Shown: in pieces, positions 50,741 through 58,364 of the stretch
Numbering within the stretch: the first letter of the stretch is position 1
How the letters are laid out: each line of letters starts with the position of its first letter
Assembly (NCBI RefSeq): GCF_040045035.1
Contig: NZ_JBDZDS010000005.1
Location: 124,001-188,000, forward strand
DNA from: Pseudaminobacter sp040045035
Lineage (GTDB): Bacteria; Pseudomonadota; Alphaproteobacteria; Rhizobiales; Rhizobiaceae
Direction: 5' to 3'
DNA length: 64,000 nt
Notes under the pieces: generated by a model
Told to the model about the DNA's origin: nothing
Seen by the model: the letters and a program-made list of their open reading frames with translations, nothing else
The model's database searches: none
Made by a program: the position numbers and the translations under genes

Positions 50741-51289
50741 ATGTCCGTGTCTCCTGCGTTCAAGGCGGAACTGCTCGGGTCTATCCCCAACCTGCGTGCC
50801 TTCGCCGTGTCCCTGACGCAGAACGCCGACAAGGCGGACGACCTCGTTCAGGAAACGCTGGTCAAGGCTTGGGACAAGCACGAGAGCTTCCAGATGGGGA
50901 CCAACCTCAAGGCCTGGCTGTTCACCATCCTGCGCAACGAGTTCTACTCGCAGATGCGCAAGCGCGGCCGCGAGGTTCAGGACAGCGACGGGGTGATGAC
51001 CGAACGGCTGGCGGTTCATCCCAGCCAGCACGGCCTTCTCGATCTCAAGGACTTTCGCGGTGCGCTGGAGCAGCTCCCGCAGGATCAGCGCGAAGCGATC
51101 ATCCTGATCGGTGCCTCAGGCTTTTCCTACGAGGAGGCGGCCGAAATCTGCGGCTGCGCGGTCGGTACGATCAAGAGCCGGGTCAGTCGCGCACGCAACC
51201 GGCTCCAGGAAATACTCAAGATTTCCGGAGAGGCCGAATACGGGCCTGACGCGATCTCCGCGCAGGTCACCGGATCCAACGCCGCCTGA
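50741..51289 (+). CDS. ecfG: General stress ECF sigma factor EcfG
   Basis: A 182-aa ECF15-type sigma factor: region 2 (LRAFAVSLTQNADKADDLVQETLVKAWDKHESFQMGTNLKAWLFTILRNEFYS) and region 4 (LEQLPQDQREAIILIGASGFSYEEAAEICGCAVGTIKSRVSRAR). It should recognise the six GGAAC-N16/17-CGTT promoters found in this locus, including its own. The start is ATG 50741; a TTG at 50717 would overlap nepR. Confidence 0.95.
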   Translation: MSVSPAFKAELLGSIPNLRAFAVSLTQNADKADDLVQETLVKAWDKHESFQMGTNLKAWLFTILRNEFYSQMRKRGREVQDSDGVMTERLAVHPSQHGLLDLKDFRGALEQLPQDQREAIILIGASGFSYEEAAEICGCAVGTIKSRVSRARNRLQEILKISGEAEYGPDAISAQVTGSNAA

Positions 51290-51390
51290 ACCGCCGCGAT
51301 AAGGTCGGCATTGCCGAAGTCGATCCACCTCCGGTGCGAGCCGTCGAACCGGCTCTGAAGCGCTTTCACTGCCCAACTCTGCCACGCGGG

Positions 51391-51416
51391 GGAACTTCAT
51401 CGCCGGTTACGGCGTT
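51391..51416 (+). promoter_or_regulatory. EcfG-type promoter of the DUF883 gene
   Basis: GGAAC (51391-51395), 17-bp spacer, CGTT (51413-51416), 31 bp before the start codon. The spacer is one base longer than at the other five sites but within the known range. Confidence 0.75.
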
Positions 51417-51446
51417 GCAGCAAGGCAAAGCCAAGGAGTTGGAATC

Positions 51447-51782
51447 ATGGCAGGAGTAGCAGGCAGAACCCCCAAGTCCGACAACGGCATGGGCAGCGTT
51501 CCCGAGCTTGAGGAAGACATCCGGCAGCTGCGGGCCGATATCGCCAAGCTCGCCGAACAGCTGAACGTGACCGGCGAGCATTCCTACAAAGCCGCGCGCC
51601 GCGCGGCCAAGGAGGGCGTCGAGCAGCTTCGGGTGCAGGGTGAAGCTGCGATGGAAGGCCTGCGCGGCAATGCAAAGGATTTTGAGGAGCAGGTATTGTC
51701 CACAGTGCGCGAGAAGCCGGTCACCTCGCTGGCGATTGCGGCCGGGCTGGGCTTTCTGTTCGCCATGATGTCGCGCCGCTGA
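51447..51782 (+). CDS. DUF883 (ElaB/YqjD-like) membrane-anchored protein
   Basis: A 111-aa protein with a long amphipathic helical region (about 18-90, LEEDIRQLRADIAKLAEQL) and one C-terminal transmembrane helix (TSLAIAAGLGFLFAMMSRR), the layout of ElaB/YqjD proteins that tether ribosomes to the membrane in stationary phase in E. coli. AAGGAG precedes ATG 51447, and an EcfG-type promoter lies just upstream. It is followed 16 bp later by a membrane protein gene. Confidence 0.85.
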   Translation: MAGVAGRTPKSDNGMGSVPELEEDIRQLRADIAKLAEQLNVTGEHSYKAARRAAKEGVEQLRVQGEAAMEGLRGNAKDFEEQVLSTVREKPVTSLAIAAGLGFLFAMMSRR

Positions 51783-51798
51783 GTCTCGGACGAGGGGG

Positions 51799-52260
51799 AT
51801 GGAGATGCTGGCATCCCTGATCGCGGGTTTCGCCTCCGGCGAAACGGCGCTGGCCGTGCGTCGGGCGCGGGCAGCGGCGATCGCCTATCTGCTGGCGGGC
51901 GCGGCAGCGCTCTGCGGCATCGGCTTCCTGATCGGGGCTGCCTATATCTGGACGGCGGGCCGGATCGGCTCCATCGAGGCGGCGCTGGCGTTCGGCGTGG
52001 GCTTCCTCGTGCTGGGCGGGCTCGTGCTGGCCGCCTACAAGCTGGCGGCGAGCCGCCGGCGGCAGCTTGAGATACGTCGGCGCAACAAGGACATGGCCAT
52101 GATCGCGGCCACGTCGGCGCTTGCCGTCCTGCCTGCGCTGCTGCGCAGCCGGGCAGGGCTGGGCGCTGTCATCGCACCGGCGGCGGCGGCCATGGCTTAC
52201 GCCATCTATCGCGAGAACAGGCGCACGCCCGGCGACGGGAATATTAGCGGCGAGGGCTGA
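51799..52260 (+). CDS. Membrane protein paired with DUF883 (YqjE/phage-holin-like)
   Basis: A 153-aa protein with three to four transmembrane helices (about 27-50, 58-80, 98-112 and 120-138) and basic loops. ElaB/YqjD-type genes are often followed by such a small membrane protein (YqjE or holin-like family); the exact family is not certain. The 16-bp gap places it in the same EcfG-driven transcript. ATG 51799 or 51805 could be the start. Confidence 0.75.
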   Translation: MEMLASLIAGFASGETALAVRRARAAAIAYLLAGAAALCGIGFLIGAAYIWTAGRIGSIEAALAFGVGFLVLGGLVLAAYKLAASRRRQLEIRRRNKDMAMIAATSALAVLPALLRSRAGLGAVIAPAAAAMAYAIYRENRRTPGDGNISGEG

Positions 52261-52322
52261 GGGACCTTTGCGTCGCGTCTCGCGATGCGTCGTCTCGGGC
52301 GTGCCGGCGGCACTGGGAGGTT

Positions 52323-53864
52323 TCAACCCGGCATTGCCAGCGGCATGGAGATTTCCGCCCGCACGCCGCTGGGCAGGAATTCGTGGTTGACCTCACTGGA
52401 AATGACTTTCGCCAGGCTGCGCCGGATCAGGATCGAGCCGAAGCCATGGCGCCGCGGCGGTTCGACCGGCGGCCCGCCGCTCTCCAGCCAGACCATCACC
52501 AGCTTCCGTGCCCTGCGGTGGCCTTCGATCTTCCAGGTGAGGTCCACGACGCCGTCGGGACTGGCGAGTGCGCCGTGCTGCAGGGCGTTGCTCGCGAGTT
52601 CGTGCAGGATGAGCCCGAGGCCGAGCGCCTGGTCGGGCGACAGCAGCAGGTGCTCGCCCGAGACGCGGATGCGCGGGCTCTCGGCGTCGTCGAAGGGCAG
52701 AACCTCCAACCGGATCAGCTCGGAAAGCGCGATGCCGCGCCATTCGTGGTCGGATAGAAGGCCGTGCGCCAGGCCGAGCGCGCGAAGCCTGGAGCCGAAG
52801 GCCTCCAGGAATTCGCGGGGTTCACGGGAATGGCGCACGGTCTGCGTGGCCAGCGCCTGCACCGTCGCCAGGGTGTTCTTGACGCGATGGTTCAGCTCGC
52901 GCAGCAGCAGGCGCTGGCGCTCCTCGGCCGCCTTGCGCTCGGTGATGCAGAAGTTGACGCCGAAGACCAGGGTCGGCCTGCCATGCCCGTCGCGCTCGAT
53001 GACACGGCCGCGTGCGGCCACCCAGCGCGTCGGGTGCGCGCCGGCGACGCGATATTCGCCGACATAGTCCTCGCCGCTTGCCAGCGCAGTGCGGAATTCG
53101 GCCTCGGCCTTCTTGACGTCGCGGCGGTCGATGGCGCGGAAGATGTGGCGGGCGGTGAGCCGCGACGAGGCCGGCAGGTCGAGCAGTTCGGCAAACAGCG
53201 GGTCGCACTCGATCGTGTCGGTGCGCAAATCCCAGGCCCAGCTTGCCAGCGAAGCGGCTTCGACGGCGACGACGCGGCGCTCCTGCTCGTGCGCGAGGGC
53301 GGCCCGAGCGGCCAAGCCGGCGTGGTTGTCCTCCTTCAGCTTGAACAGGCTGGCGGCGAGGGCGGCGAGCGCCTGCAACTGGCTGAGCCGTGTGTCATCC
53401 GGCCTCGACCGCGGCACGCAGTCTATTGCGCACAAGGTGCCAATGGGCTGGCCCGACACGATGATAGGTGCGCCTACGTAGAAGCGAAGGCGCTTGCCGG
53501 CCACCAGCGGATTTCCGGTGAAGCGTGGGTCGGCGGCGGCGTCCGGCACCACCAGAACCGTGTCGCCGGCTGCGACAGCATGGGCGCAGAAGGATAGGCC
53601 GACCGGGATTTGGACTTCCTCGATCTCCTGCTTCCCCACGCCGAATCCTGCCCGGAACCACAGGCGTTCCGTGTCGAGAAGGCTGATGAAAGCTGCCGAC
53701 GTGCCCATCAGCGAGGCGGCGAGCTCCGTCACCCGGTCGAAATCGTGATCGTCTCCCGTTTCCAGCACCTCGAGGCCACGCAATACCGCGTTTCGCCGAT
53801 CGTCATTGACCGCCAGCAAAACGTCGGCCGGTAAATCTGGTGCTGTAGTCACCTGCACGCCCAC
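52323..53864 (-). CDS. GAF-PAS-HWE sensor histidine kinase
   Basis: A 513-aa soluble kinase: GAF domain (about 30-175, with FWFRAGFGV-type residues, LSFCAHAVAAGDTVLVVPDAAADPRFTGNPLV and IGTLCAIDC, typical of bilin-independent GAF sensors), PAS domain (about 200-312), and an HWE/HisKA_2 domain with His326 (LLLRELNHRVKNTLATVQALATQT), then HATPase (LILHELASNALQHGAL). It is the third HWE-type kinase within 8 kb of phyR and a candidate upstream kinase. No EcfG-type promoter was found for it. Confidence 0.92.
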   Translation of the reverse strand: MGVQVTTAPDLPADVLLAVNDDRRNAVLRGLEVLETGDDHDFDRVTELAASLMGTSAAFISLLDTERLWFRAGFGVGKQEIEEVQIPVGLSFCAHAVAAGDTVLVVPDAAADPRFTGNPLVAGKRLRFYVGAPIIVSGQPIGTLCAIDCVPRSRPDDTRLSQLQALAALAASLFKLKEDNHAGLAARAALAHEQERRVVAVEAASLASWAWDLRTDTIECDPLFAELLDLPASSRLTARHIFRAIDRRDVKKAEAEFRTALASGEDYVGEYRVAGAHPTRWVAARGRVIERDGHGRPTLVFGVNFCITERKAAEERQRLLLRELNHRVKNTLATVQALATQTVRHSREPREFLEAFGSRLRALGLAHGLLSDHEWRGIALSELIRLEVLPFDDAESPRIRVSGEHLLLSPDQALGLGLILHELASNALQHGALASPDGVVDLTWKIEGHRRARKLVMVWLESGGPPVEPPRRHGFGSILIRRSLAKVISSEVNHEFLPSGVRAEISMPLAMPG

Positions 53865-54373
53865 CCCTCTCCCGCTGCATTTGTAAGCGTCCGCAACGGT
53901 CTTGAAAAGCCATCTCGGCTGCGGCGGGAACCGCGCGCGAGTGAACTCATCGACCGAAGCATAAGGCGCCTGTGCATGCGATATGGACGGCGCGCCAAGG
54001 CTCCCGACGCCACCAGGACGGCGGCCCGTAAAGACCGTACATTTGGGAAGGTTTTGAGCCTCACCGCTCTTCTACCTGCTTCAATCAGCTTGACGCGAAT
54101 CTTCGCGTCTCACGCGCAGGAAGGGCAATGTGCGTCGACCACCGCGATCCGCAACGCATCCCCCGCCAGGCTGGGCGCCGCAACAAAAAGCATTTCCGAT
54201 CTCCACTTTCGTTTGGGGAGGCGGCTCCGTCCAAGACCGCCAAAATACGACTTTCGGTGGATAAATGCAGCCGCCGACAAAAGGTTCCGTAGGACTATAC
54301 AAATTCGCTACGGCCCGGAGACGCGGCTCGGCGCGGGCCGCAAAGCACCGGCAATCACGCCGGTCTTTTCGCG
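53865..54373. other. 509-bp intergenic stretch without a convincing gene
   Basis: ORFs crossing it have arginine- and alanine-rich compositions typical of chance readings and no good ribosome-binding site. The right part (about 54180-54300) is less GC-rich. It includes the promoter of the GAF-PAS kinase at its left end and the sulfatase terminator at its right end. Confidence 0.55.
54346..54364 (-). terminator. Hairpin downstream of the sulfatase-family gene
   Basis: ACCGGC and GCCGGT arms (about 54347-54352 and 54359-54364) enclose a 6-nt loop, with short T runs on both sides. It sits about 10 bp past the stop codon at 54374. Confidence 0.5.
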
Positions 54374-55939
54374 TCAGGGCCCGTAGGCGACGGGGCCTTC
54401 TTCGGTCAACTCGACCAGCGCCAGCGACTGGTCGAGATGGCGGGCGCGCCAGGCGAGTAGGCGCTCTGCGAATTCCAGCCGGACGCCGGCGAAGGCCGGG
54501 TCGTCGGCGAGGTTGCGCAGCTCGCCGGGGTCTTCCTGAAGATCGAAGAGCAGCGGCGGCAGCCCGCCGCCGAAATGGACATATTTGAAGCGCTCGCCGC
54601 GGATGACTGAAAGATTGCAGTCGCGCGGGCCGATGCCGAAATGCTGTTCGGCGGTGCCCTTCGAGACGGAGCGAAAATCGAACTCCCAATGCGCCGCGTC
54701 GCGCCAGTCTTTCGGCGTCTTTCGCTCGATGAAGGGTTTTAGCGAGCTTCCGTCGAGATGGACCGGTACATGCTCGTCCAGCAGGTCGAGAAGCGTCGGC
54801 ATGATGTCGACCGCTTCGGTTAAGTGTTCCACCTGGGTACCTGCGGCCTGCCGGCGCGACGGGTCGCGGACGATCAGCGGGATATGGTAGCTTTGATCGT
54901 AAAAGCCGCCCTTGCCGAGCATGAAGTGGTCGCCCATCATCTCGGCATGGTCGGAGGTGAGCACGATGATCGTGTCCTCCCACGCGCCGGCGGCCTTGAC
55001 GGCGCCCCAGATGCGGCCGAGTTGCGCGTCCACCTCCGAGATCATGCCGTAATAGAGCGCGCGGATCTGCCGGAGGTTTTTGTCCCCCCAATCACGCACC
55101 TTGCCCTCGGCGCCGGGGATGAATTTCGAGCGCTTTTGGGCCTCATATTCATAGGCGAGGTAGGGGTGCGCTGCCGCTTCTTCCTCCCAGTTGCCAGCAT
55201 GGTGGAAGGCCGGGCCGTCGGCCGGGTCGTACATCGTGTTGTAGGGCTCGGGCACGATGAAGGGCGGATGCGGGCTGATGAAGGAGAGATGAGCGAACCA
55301 CGCTTGCGCCTTTTCCTGCTCGCCCAGCCAGCGGATGAACTCGCCGACGAGGAAGGCGGTCGGCGTCTCGTCCTTCGAATAGACGGGCGGGGCGTTGGTC
55401 ACCTCGTTTCCGGCAGCGCCGTTGGCGGGGCGATGGATATCCGGGCTGCCGGCACTGATATCTATGCCGCGCTGGGCCAGCCAGGAGAGCCATTGCTTCT
55501 GGTGCTCGGGCAGCAGCTGGCGCACGGAAAAGCCGGGCAGGACGCCTTCGTAGCTGCGCAGGAAGGGGTCGCCGGGGTGTAGCATTCCCGGGTCGGGCGC
55601 GACGTCGGTGTAGCCAAACAGCGTCGGGTCGTAGCCGAGGCGGCGGGCGGCGAGTGCGATGTTGTCGTGGCGGGCGCCGAGCGGCGTGCCGTTGCGGCAG
55701 ACGCGGTTGGTCATCTGGTAGAGGCCGGTGTAGAGGCAGGCGCGCGCCGGCGAGCAGGGGGCAGCACCCCCATAATGCCGGCGGAACAGCACGCCCTCGG
55801 CGGCCAGCGCGTCGGCATTGGGGGTCTTCACCACGCCATGCCCGGCCGCCGACAGGCATTCGCCGCGCCACTGGTCGCAGGTGATCAGAAGAATGTTTGG
55901 ACGATTGCCTTTGCCTGCCACGCGCGCTTCCCCCATCAT
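54374..55939 (-). CDS. Phosphonate monoester hydrolase / sulfatase (alkaline phosphatase superfamily)
   Basis: A 521-aa formylglycine-dependent hydrolase. The modification motif is PCSPARACLYTG with Cys62 as the future formylglycine; metal-binding segments are ILLITCDQWRG at the N terminus and LTSDHAEMMGDHFMLGKGG. Overall it follows rhizobial phosphonate monoester hydrolase closely in layout (GLYLMNH-like GLYQMTN, HPYLAYEYEAQ, WEFDFRSV, YKYVHFGGGLPPLLFDL), an enzyme that also cleaves phosphate diesters and sulfate esters. The start is uncertain (ATG 55939, ATG 55936 or GTG 55921, which has GGGGGAAG before it). It diverges from a ring-cleaving dioxygenase gene. Confidence 0.85.
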   Translation of the reverse strand: MMGEARVAGKGNRPNILLITCDQWRGECLSAAGHGVVKTPNADALAAEGVLFRRHYGGAAPCSPARACLYTGLYQMTNRVCRNGTPLGARHDNIALAARRLGYDPTLFGYTDVAPDPGMLHPGDPFLRSYEGVLPGFSVRQLLPEHQKQWLSWLAQRGIDISAGSPDIHRPANGAAGNEVTNAPPVYSKDETPTAFLVGEFIRWLGEQEKAQAWFAHLSFISPHPPFIVPEPYNTMYDPADGPAFHHAGNWEEEAAAHPYLAYEYEAQKRSKFIPGAEGKVRDWGDKNLRQIRALYYGMISEVDAQLGRIWGAVKAAGAWEDTIIVLTSDHAEMMGDHFMLGKGGFYDQSYHIPLIVRDPSRRQAAGTQVEHLTEAVDIMPTLLDLLDEHVPVHLDGSSLKPFIERKTPKDWRDAAHWEFDFRSVSKGTAEQHFGIGPRDCNLSVIRGERFKYVHFGGGLPPLLFDLQEDPGELRNLADDPAFAGVRLEFAERLLAWRARHLDQSLALVELTEEGPVAYGP

Positions 55940-56000
55940 GCGTCCAGAACATGGAGCCGAATTTTCGGCACGGCGCAAGTCGAACCGGTCCCACTAATAG

Positions 56001-56027
56001 TGAACGACATATGTTTGATCGTTCAAA
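56001..56027. promoter_or_regulatory. Dyad operator between sulfatase and dioxygenase genes
   Basis: TGAACG (56001-56006) and CGTTCA (56020-56025) form an outer dyad, and TTTGATCGTTCAAA (56014-56027) a tight inner one, in an AT-rich 197-bp divergent gap. Suits a TetR- or MarR-type repressor; no regulator gene is adjacent. Confidence 0.5.
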
Positions 56028-56136
56028 TATCGTATACAGTCCATTCTGCTATCGGCGTCTTCCCACCGAGCCGTTTTGACCGACATATGGGGCAGAAAGC
56101 AGCAAGCGCTGCACGGCGAACACGGGAGAAAAAAAC

Positions 56137-57069
56137 ATGCTGGATCAGATCAAGGGCCTGCATCACGTCACCTCGATGGCCAAGGATGCGCGCCAGAACA
56201 ATGATTTCTTCACCCACAAGCTCGGCCTGCGCCGCGTGAAGAAGACGGTGAATTTCGACGCGCCCGACGTCTATCACCTCTACTATGCCGACGAGGTAGG
56301 CACGCCGGGCACGGTGATGACCTATTTTCCCTTCCCGAACATCGGCAAGGGCCGCCCCGGCACCGGCGAGGTTGGCACCACGATCTATTCCGTTCCGCAA
56401 GGCACGCTCGGCTACTGGGAGAAGCGCTTTGCCGAACAGGGCGTGACCGGGCTGAAGCGCGAGGCGCTGTTCGGCGAGAACCGGCTCGTCTTCGACGGAC
56501 CCGACGGCGACAGCTTTGCCCTCGTGGAGGTCAGGGAAGACAAACGGCTGCCCTGGCTGAAGGGCGGGGTGCCGGGCGACGACGCCATCCACGGCTTCCA
56601 TTCGGTATCGCTGCGGCTGAAGGACGCCGGCGCGACCGAGGAGCTGTTGAAGTTCATGGGTTATGAGGAGGTCGACACTGCCGGAAATGTGAAGCGCCTA
56701 GCGGTGAAGGACGGCAACGGCGCCGATTTCGTCGACATCGAGACCTTGCCCGGCGTGCCCTATGCCGATCTCGGCGCGGGCTCGGTGCACCACGTGGCCT
56801 TCGCGGTGGAGAACCGGGCCAAGCAGCTCGAGGTGCGCAGGGCGCTGATGGACACAGGCTATCAGGTGACGCCGGTGATCGACCGCGACTATTTCTGGGC
56901 GATCTATTTCCGCACCCCCGGTGGCGTGCTGTTCGAGGTGGCGACCAACGAGCCCGGCTTCAACCGCGACGAGGACACCGCCCATCTCGGCGAAGCGCTG
57001 AAGCTGCCGAGCCAGCATGCGCATCTGCGCCCGTGGCTGGAACAGCATCTGCAGCCGCTGGGCGATTGA
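56137..57069 (+). CDS. VOC-family ring-cleaving dioxygenase (MhqO-like)
   Basis: A 310-aa protein with two VOC domains: IKGLHHVTSMAKDARQNNDFFTHKLGLR at the N terminus and SVHHVAFAVENRAKQLEVRRAL followed by YFRTPGGVLFEVATNEPGF at the C terminus. The conserved His and Glu residues are the iron ligands of extradiol-type dioxygenases. The closest relatives (MhqA, MhqE, MhqO) act on hydroquinones. It heads a three-gene operon with an esterase of the MhqD type, so quinone detoxification is the likely role. Confidence 0.88.
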   Translation: MLDQIKGLHHVTSMAKDARQNNDFFTHKLGLRRVKKTVNFDAPDVYHLYYADEVGTPGTVMTYFPFPNIGKGRPGTGEVGTTIYSVPQGTLGYWEKRFAEQGVTGLKREALFGENRLVFDGPDGDSFALVEVREDKRLPWLKGGVPGDDAIHGFHSVSLRLKDAGATEELLKFMGYEEVDTAGNVKRLAVKDGNGADFVDIETLPGVPYADLGAGSVHHVAFAVENRAKQLEVRRALMDTGYQVTPVIDRDYFWAIYFRTPGGVLFEVATNEPGFNRDEDTAHLGEALKLPSQHAHLRPWLEQHLQPLGD

Positions 57070-57157
57070 TGTGAACCGACAAACGGCAGCCCACGCTTTG
57101 AGAGAACTCGAAGCGAGGGCTGCGGAACGGGCCATGAAGCCCGCGCAGGAGAACGAT

Positions 57158-57796
57158 ATGGCAAAGGACAGCTACACCTACACGCAGTTGCGAGGAAAGC
57201 CCGGCGGCCCGCTGGCTTTCCTGTTCCACGGCACGGGCGGCGACGAAAACCAGATGCTGGGGCTGGGGTTGGACCTGCTGCCCGGCGTCGCCGCGATTTC
57301 ACCGCGCGGCGACGTTTCGGAATTCGGCGCGGCGCGGTTCTTCCGCCGCACCGGCGAAGGCGTCTACGACATGGCCGACCTTGCCGCGCGCACGGCCAAG
57401 ATGGCAGGCTTCGTTAAGGCGCATGTCGAAGAGGCGCGCCCTTCCTCGGTCATCGGCATCGGCTTTTCCAACGGCGCCAATATCCTGGCATCGCTGGTCT
57501 TTGCCGAGCCCCAGCTGTTCGACGCGGCGATCCTGATGCATCCGCTGATCCCGTTCGAGCCGCAAGTGAAGGGCAGCCTTGCCGGAAAGCGCATCCTCGT
57601 CACCGCTGGACGCCGCGATCCGATCTGTCCGCCCGAGCTGACCACGCGCTTGGCCAGCTATTTGCGCGCCGACGGCGCCGATGTCACACTGGAATGGCAC
57701 GAGGGCGGCCATGAGATGCGGCAGAACGAGCTTGTCGCGGCCAGGGATTTTCTGGCGCCCTATCGCGCCGCACAAGGTCAGGAGGTTCGGACGTGA
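57158..57796 (+). CDS. Alpha/beta-hydrolase, carboxylesterase/phospholipase family (MhqD-like)
   Basis: A 212-aa serine hydrolase: oxyanion segment FLFHGTGGDENQM, nucleophile elbow GIGFSNGANI (Ser), Asp in AGRRDPICPPELT and His in EGGHEMRQNEL. In Gram-positive bacteria MhqD-type esterases are induced by quinones with ring-cleaving dioxygenases, matching the neighbour here. ATG 57158 (MAKDSYTYTQ) is chosen for the AGGAG before it; ATG 57134 and GTG 57071 are in frame. It overlaps the next gene by 4 bp. Confidence 0.85.
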   Translation: MAKDSYTYTQLRGKPGGPLAFLFHGTGGDENQMLGLGLDLLPGVAAISPRGDVSEFGAARFFRRTGEGVYDMADLAARTAKMAGFVKAHVEEARPSSVIGIGFSNGANILASLVFAEPQLFDAAILMHPLIPFEPQVKGSLAGKRILVTAGRRDPICPPELTTRLASYLRADGADVTLEWHEGGHEMRQNELVAARDFLAPYRAAQGQEVRT

Positions 57797-58095
57797 GCGA
57801 GAATACGACAGCCGGGATCGAACTCGAGGAGAATGGCTCCAAGGGGCGCTACGTGCTGCGGGGGCCGGACGGCGCCGAGGCCGAAATGACCTTCACCCGC
57901 ATCGGCGAGCACCGGATCATCATCGATCACACCGGCGTGCCGGATGCGTTTCGTGGGCAGGGCGCCGGCCTGAGGCTGGTGACGCGGGCGGTCGAGGATG
58001 CGCGTGCGTCGGGGGTAAAGATCATCCCGCTCTGCCCCTTCGCGGCATCGCAGTTCCGCCGGCATCCGGAATGGGCGGATGTGCTGGAGGGGTAA
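57793..58095 (+). CDS. GNAT-type N-acetyltransferase domain protein (NATD1/YjdJ-like)
   Basis: A 100-aa protein of the short GCN5-related family: GRYVLRGPDGAEAEMTF, IIIDHTGVPDAFRGQGAGLRLV (acetyl-CoA-binding loop) and IIPLCPFAASQFRRHPEWADVL at the end. The acceptor substrate is unknown. GTG 57793 overlaps the esterase stop by 4 bp (GTGA), making it the third gene of the operon. Confidence 0.87.
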   Translation: MSENTTAGIELEENGSKGRYVLRGPDGAEAEMTFTRIGEHRIIIDHTGVPDAFRGQGAGLRLVTRAVEDARASGVKIIPLCPFAASQFRRHPEWADVLEG

Positions 58096-58122
58096 TTTGT
58101 CCCCAAGACGCGAGGCGCGGCG

Positions 58123-58362
58123 CTATTGCTGCGCCTCCATCCTTTTCAACCACTCCCTGCCGACGCCGCGGTCGCGGATGATCGGCAGCGGGTCTGTCGA
58201 GTCCAGCCGCGAGCAGATGCGGTAGACCTCCAGCGTCTCGGCATCCATGTCGCCGCGCTTGTGGAACCACATCGCCGCCGCATAGCGCGTGCGGCCGGAC
58301 CATTCCTCACCGAGCGGCGTGTTTACGAGCCGCCACTGTTCGGCGAATTCGGCGTCGTTCAT
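58123..58362 (-). CDS. Conserved small protein, last gene of the oxidoreductase operon
   Basis: A 79-aa soluble protein (MNDAEFAEQWRLVNTPLGEEW..., with AAAMWFHKRGDMDAETLEVYRICSRLD and a basic end REWLKRMEAQQ). I do not recognise a family. ATG 58362 is 2 bp past the GcvT-like gene's stop, so translation is coupled and it probably supports the same pathway. Confidence 0.78.
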   Translation of the reverse strand: MNDAEFAEQWRLVNTPLGEEWSGRTRYAAAMWFHKRGDMDAETLEVYRICSRLDSTDPLPIIRDRGVGREWLKRMEAQQ

Positions 58363-58364
58363 GT

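Noticed and set aside
51127..51369. 80-aa minus-strand ORF between ecfG and the DUF883 gene
   Set aside because: More than half lies antisense to ecfG; there is no ribosome-binding site, and the non-overlapping part is too short to judge.
53976..54386. 136-aa plus-strand ORF before the sulfatase gene
   Set aside because: No ribosome-binding site, Arg/Ala-rich composition and overlap with the terminator and 3' end of the opposite gene.
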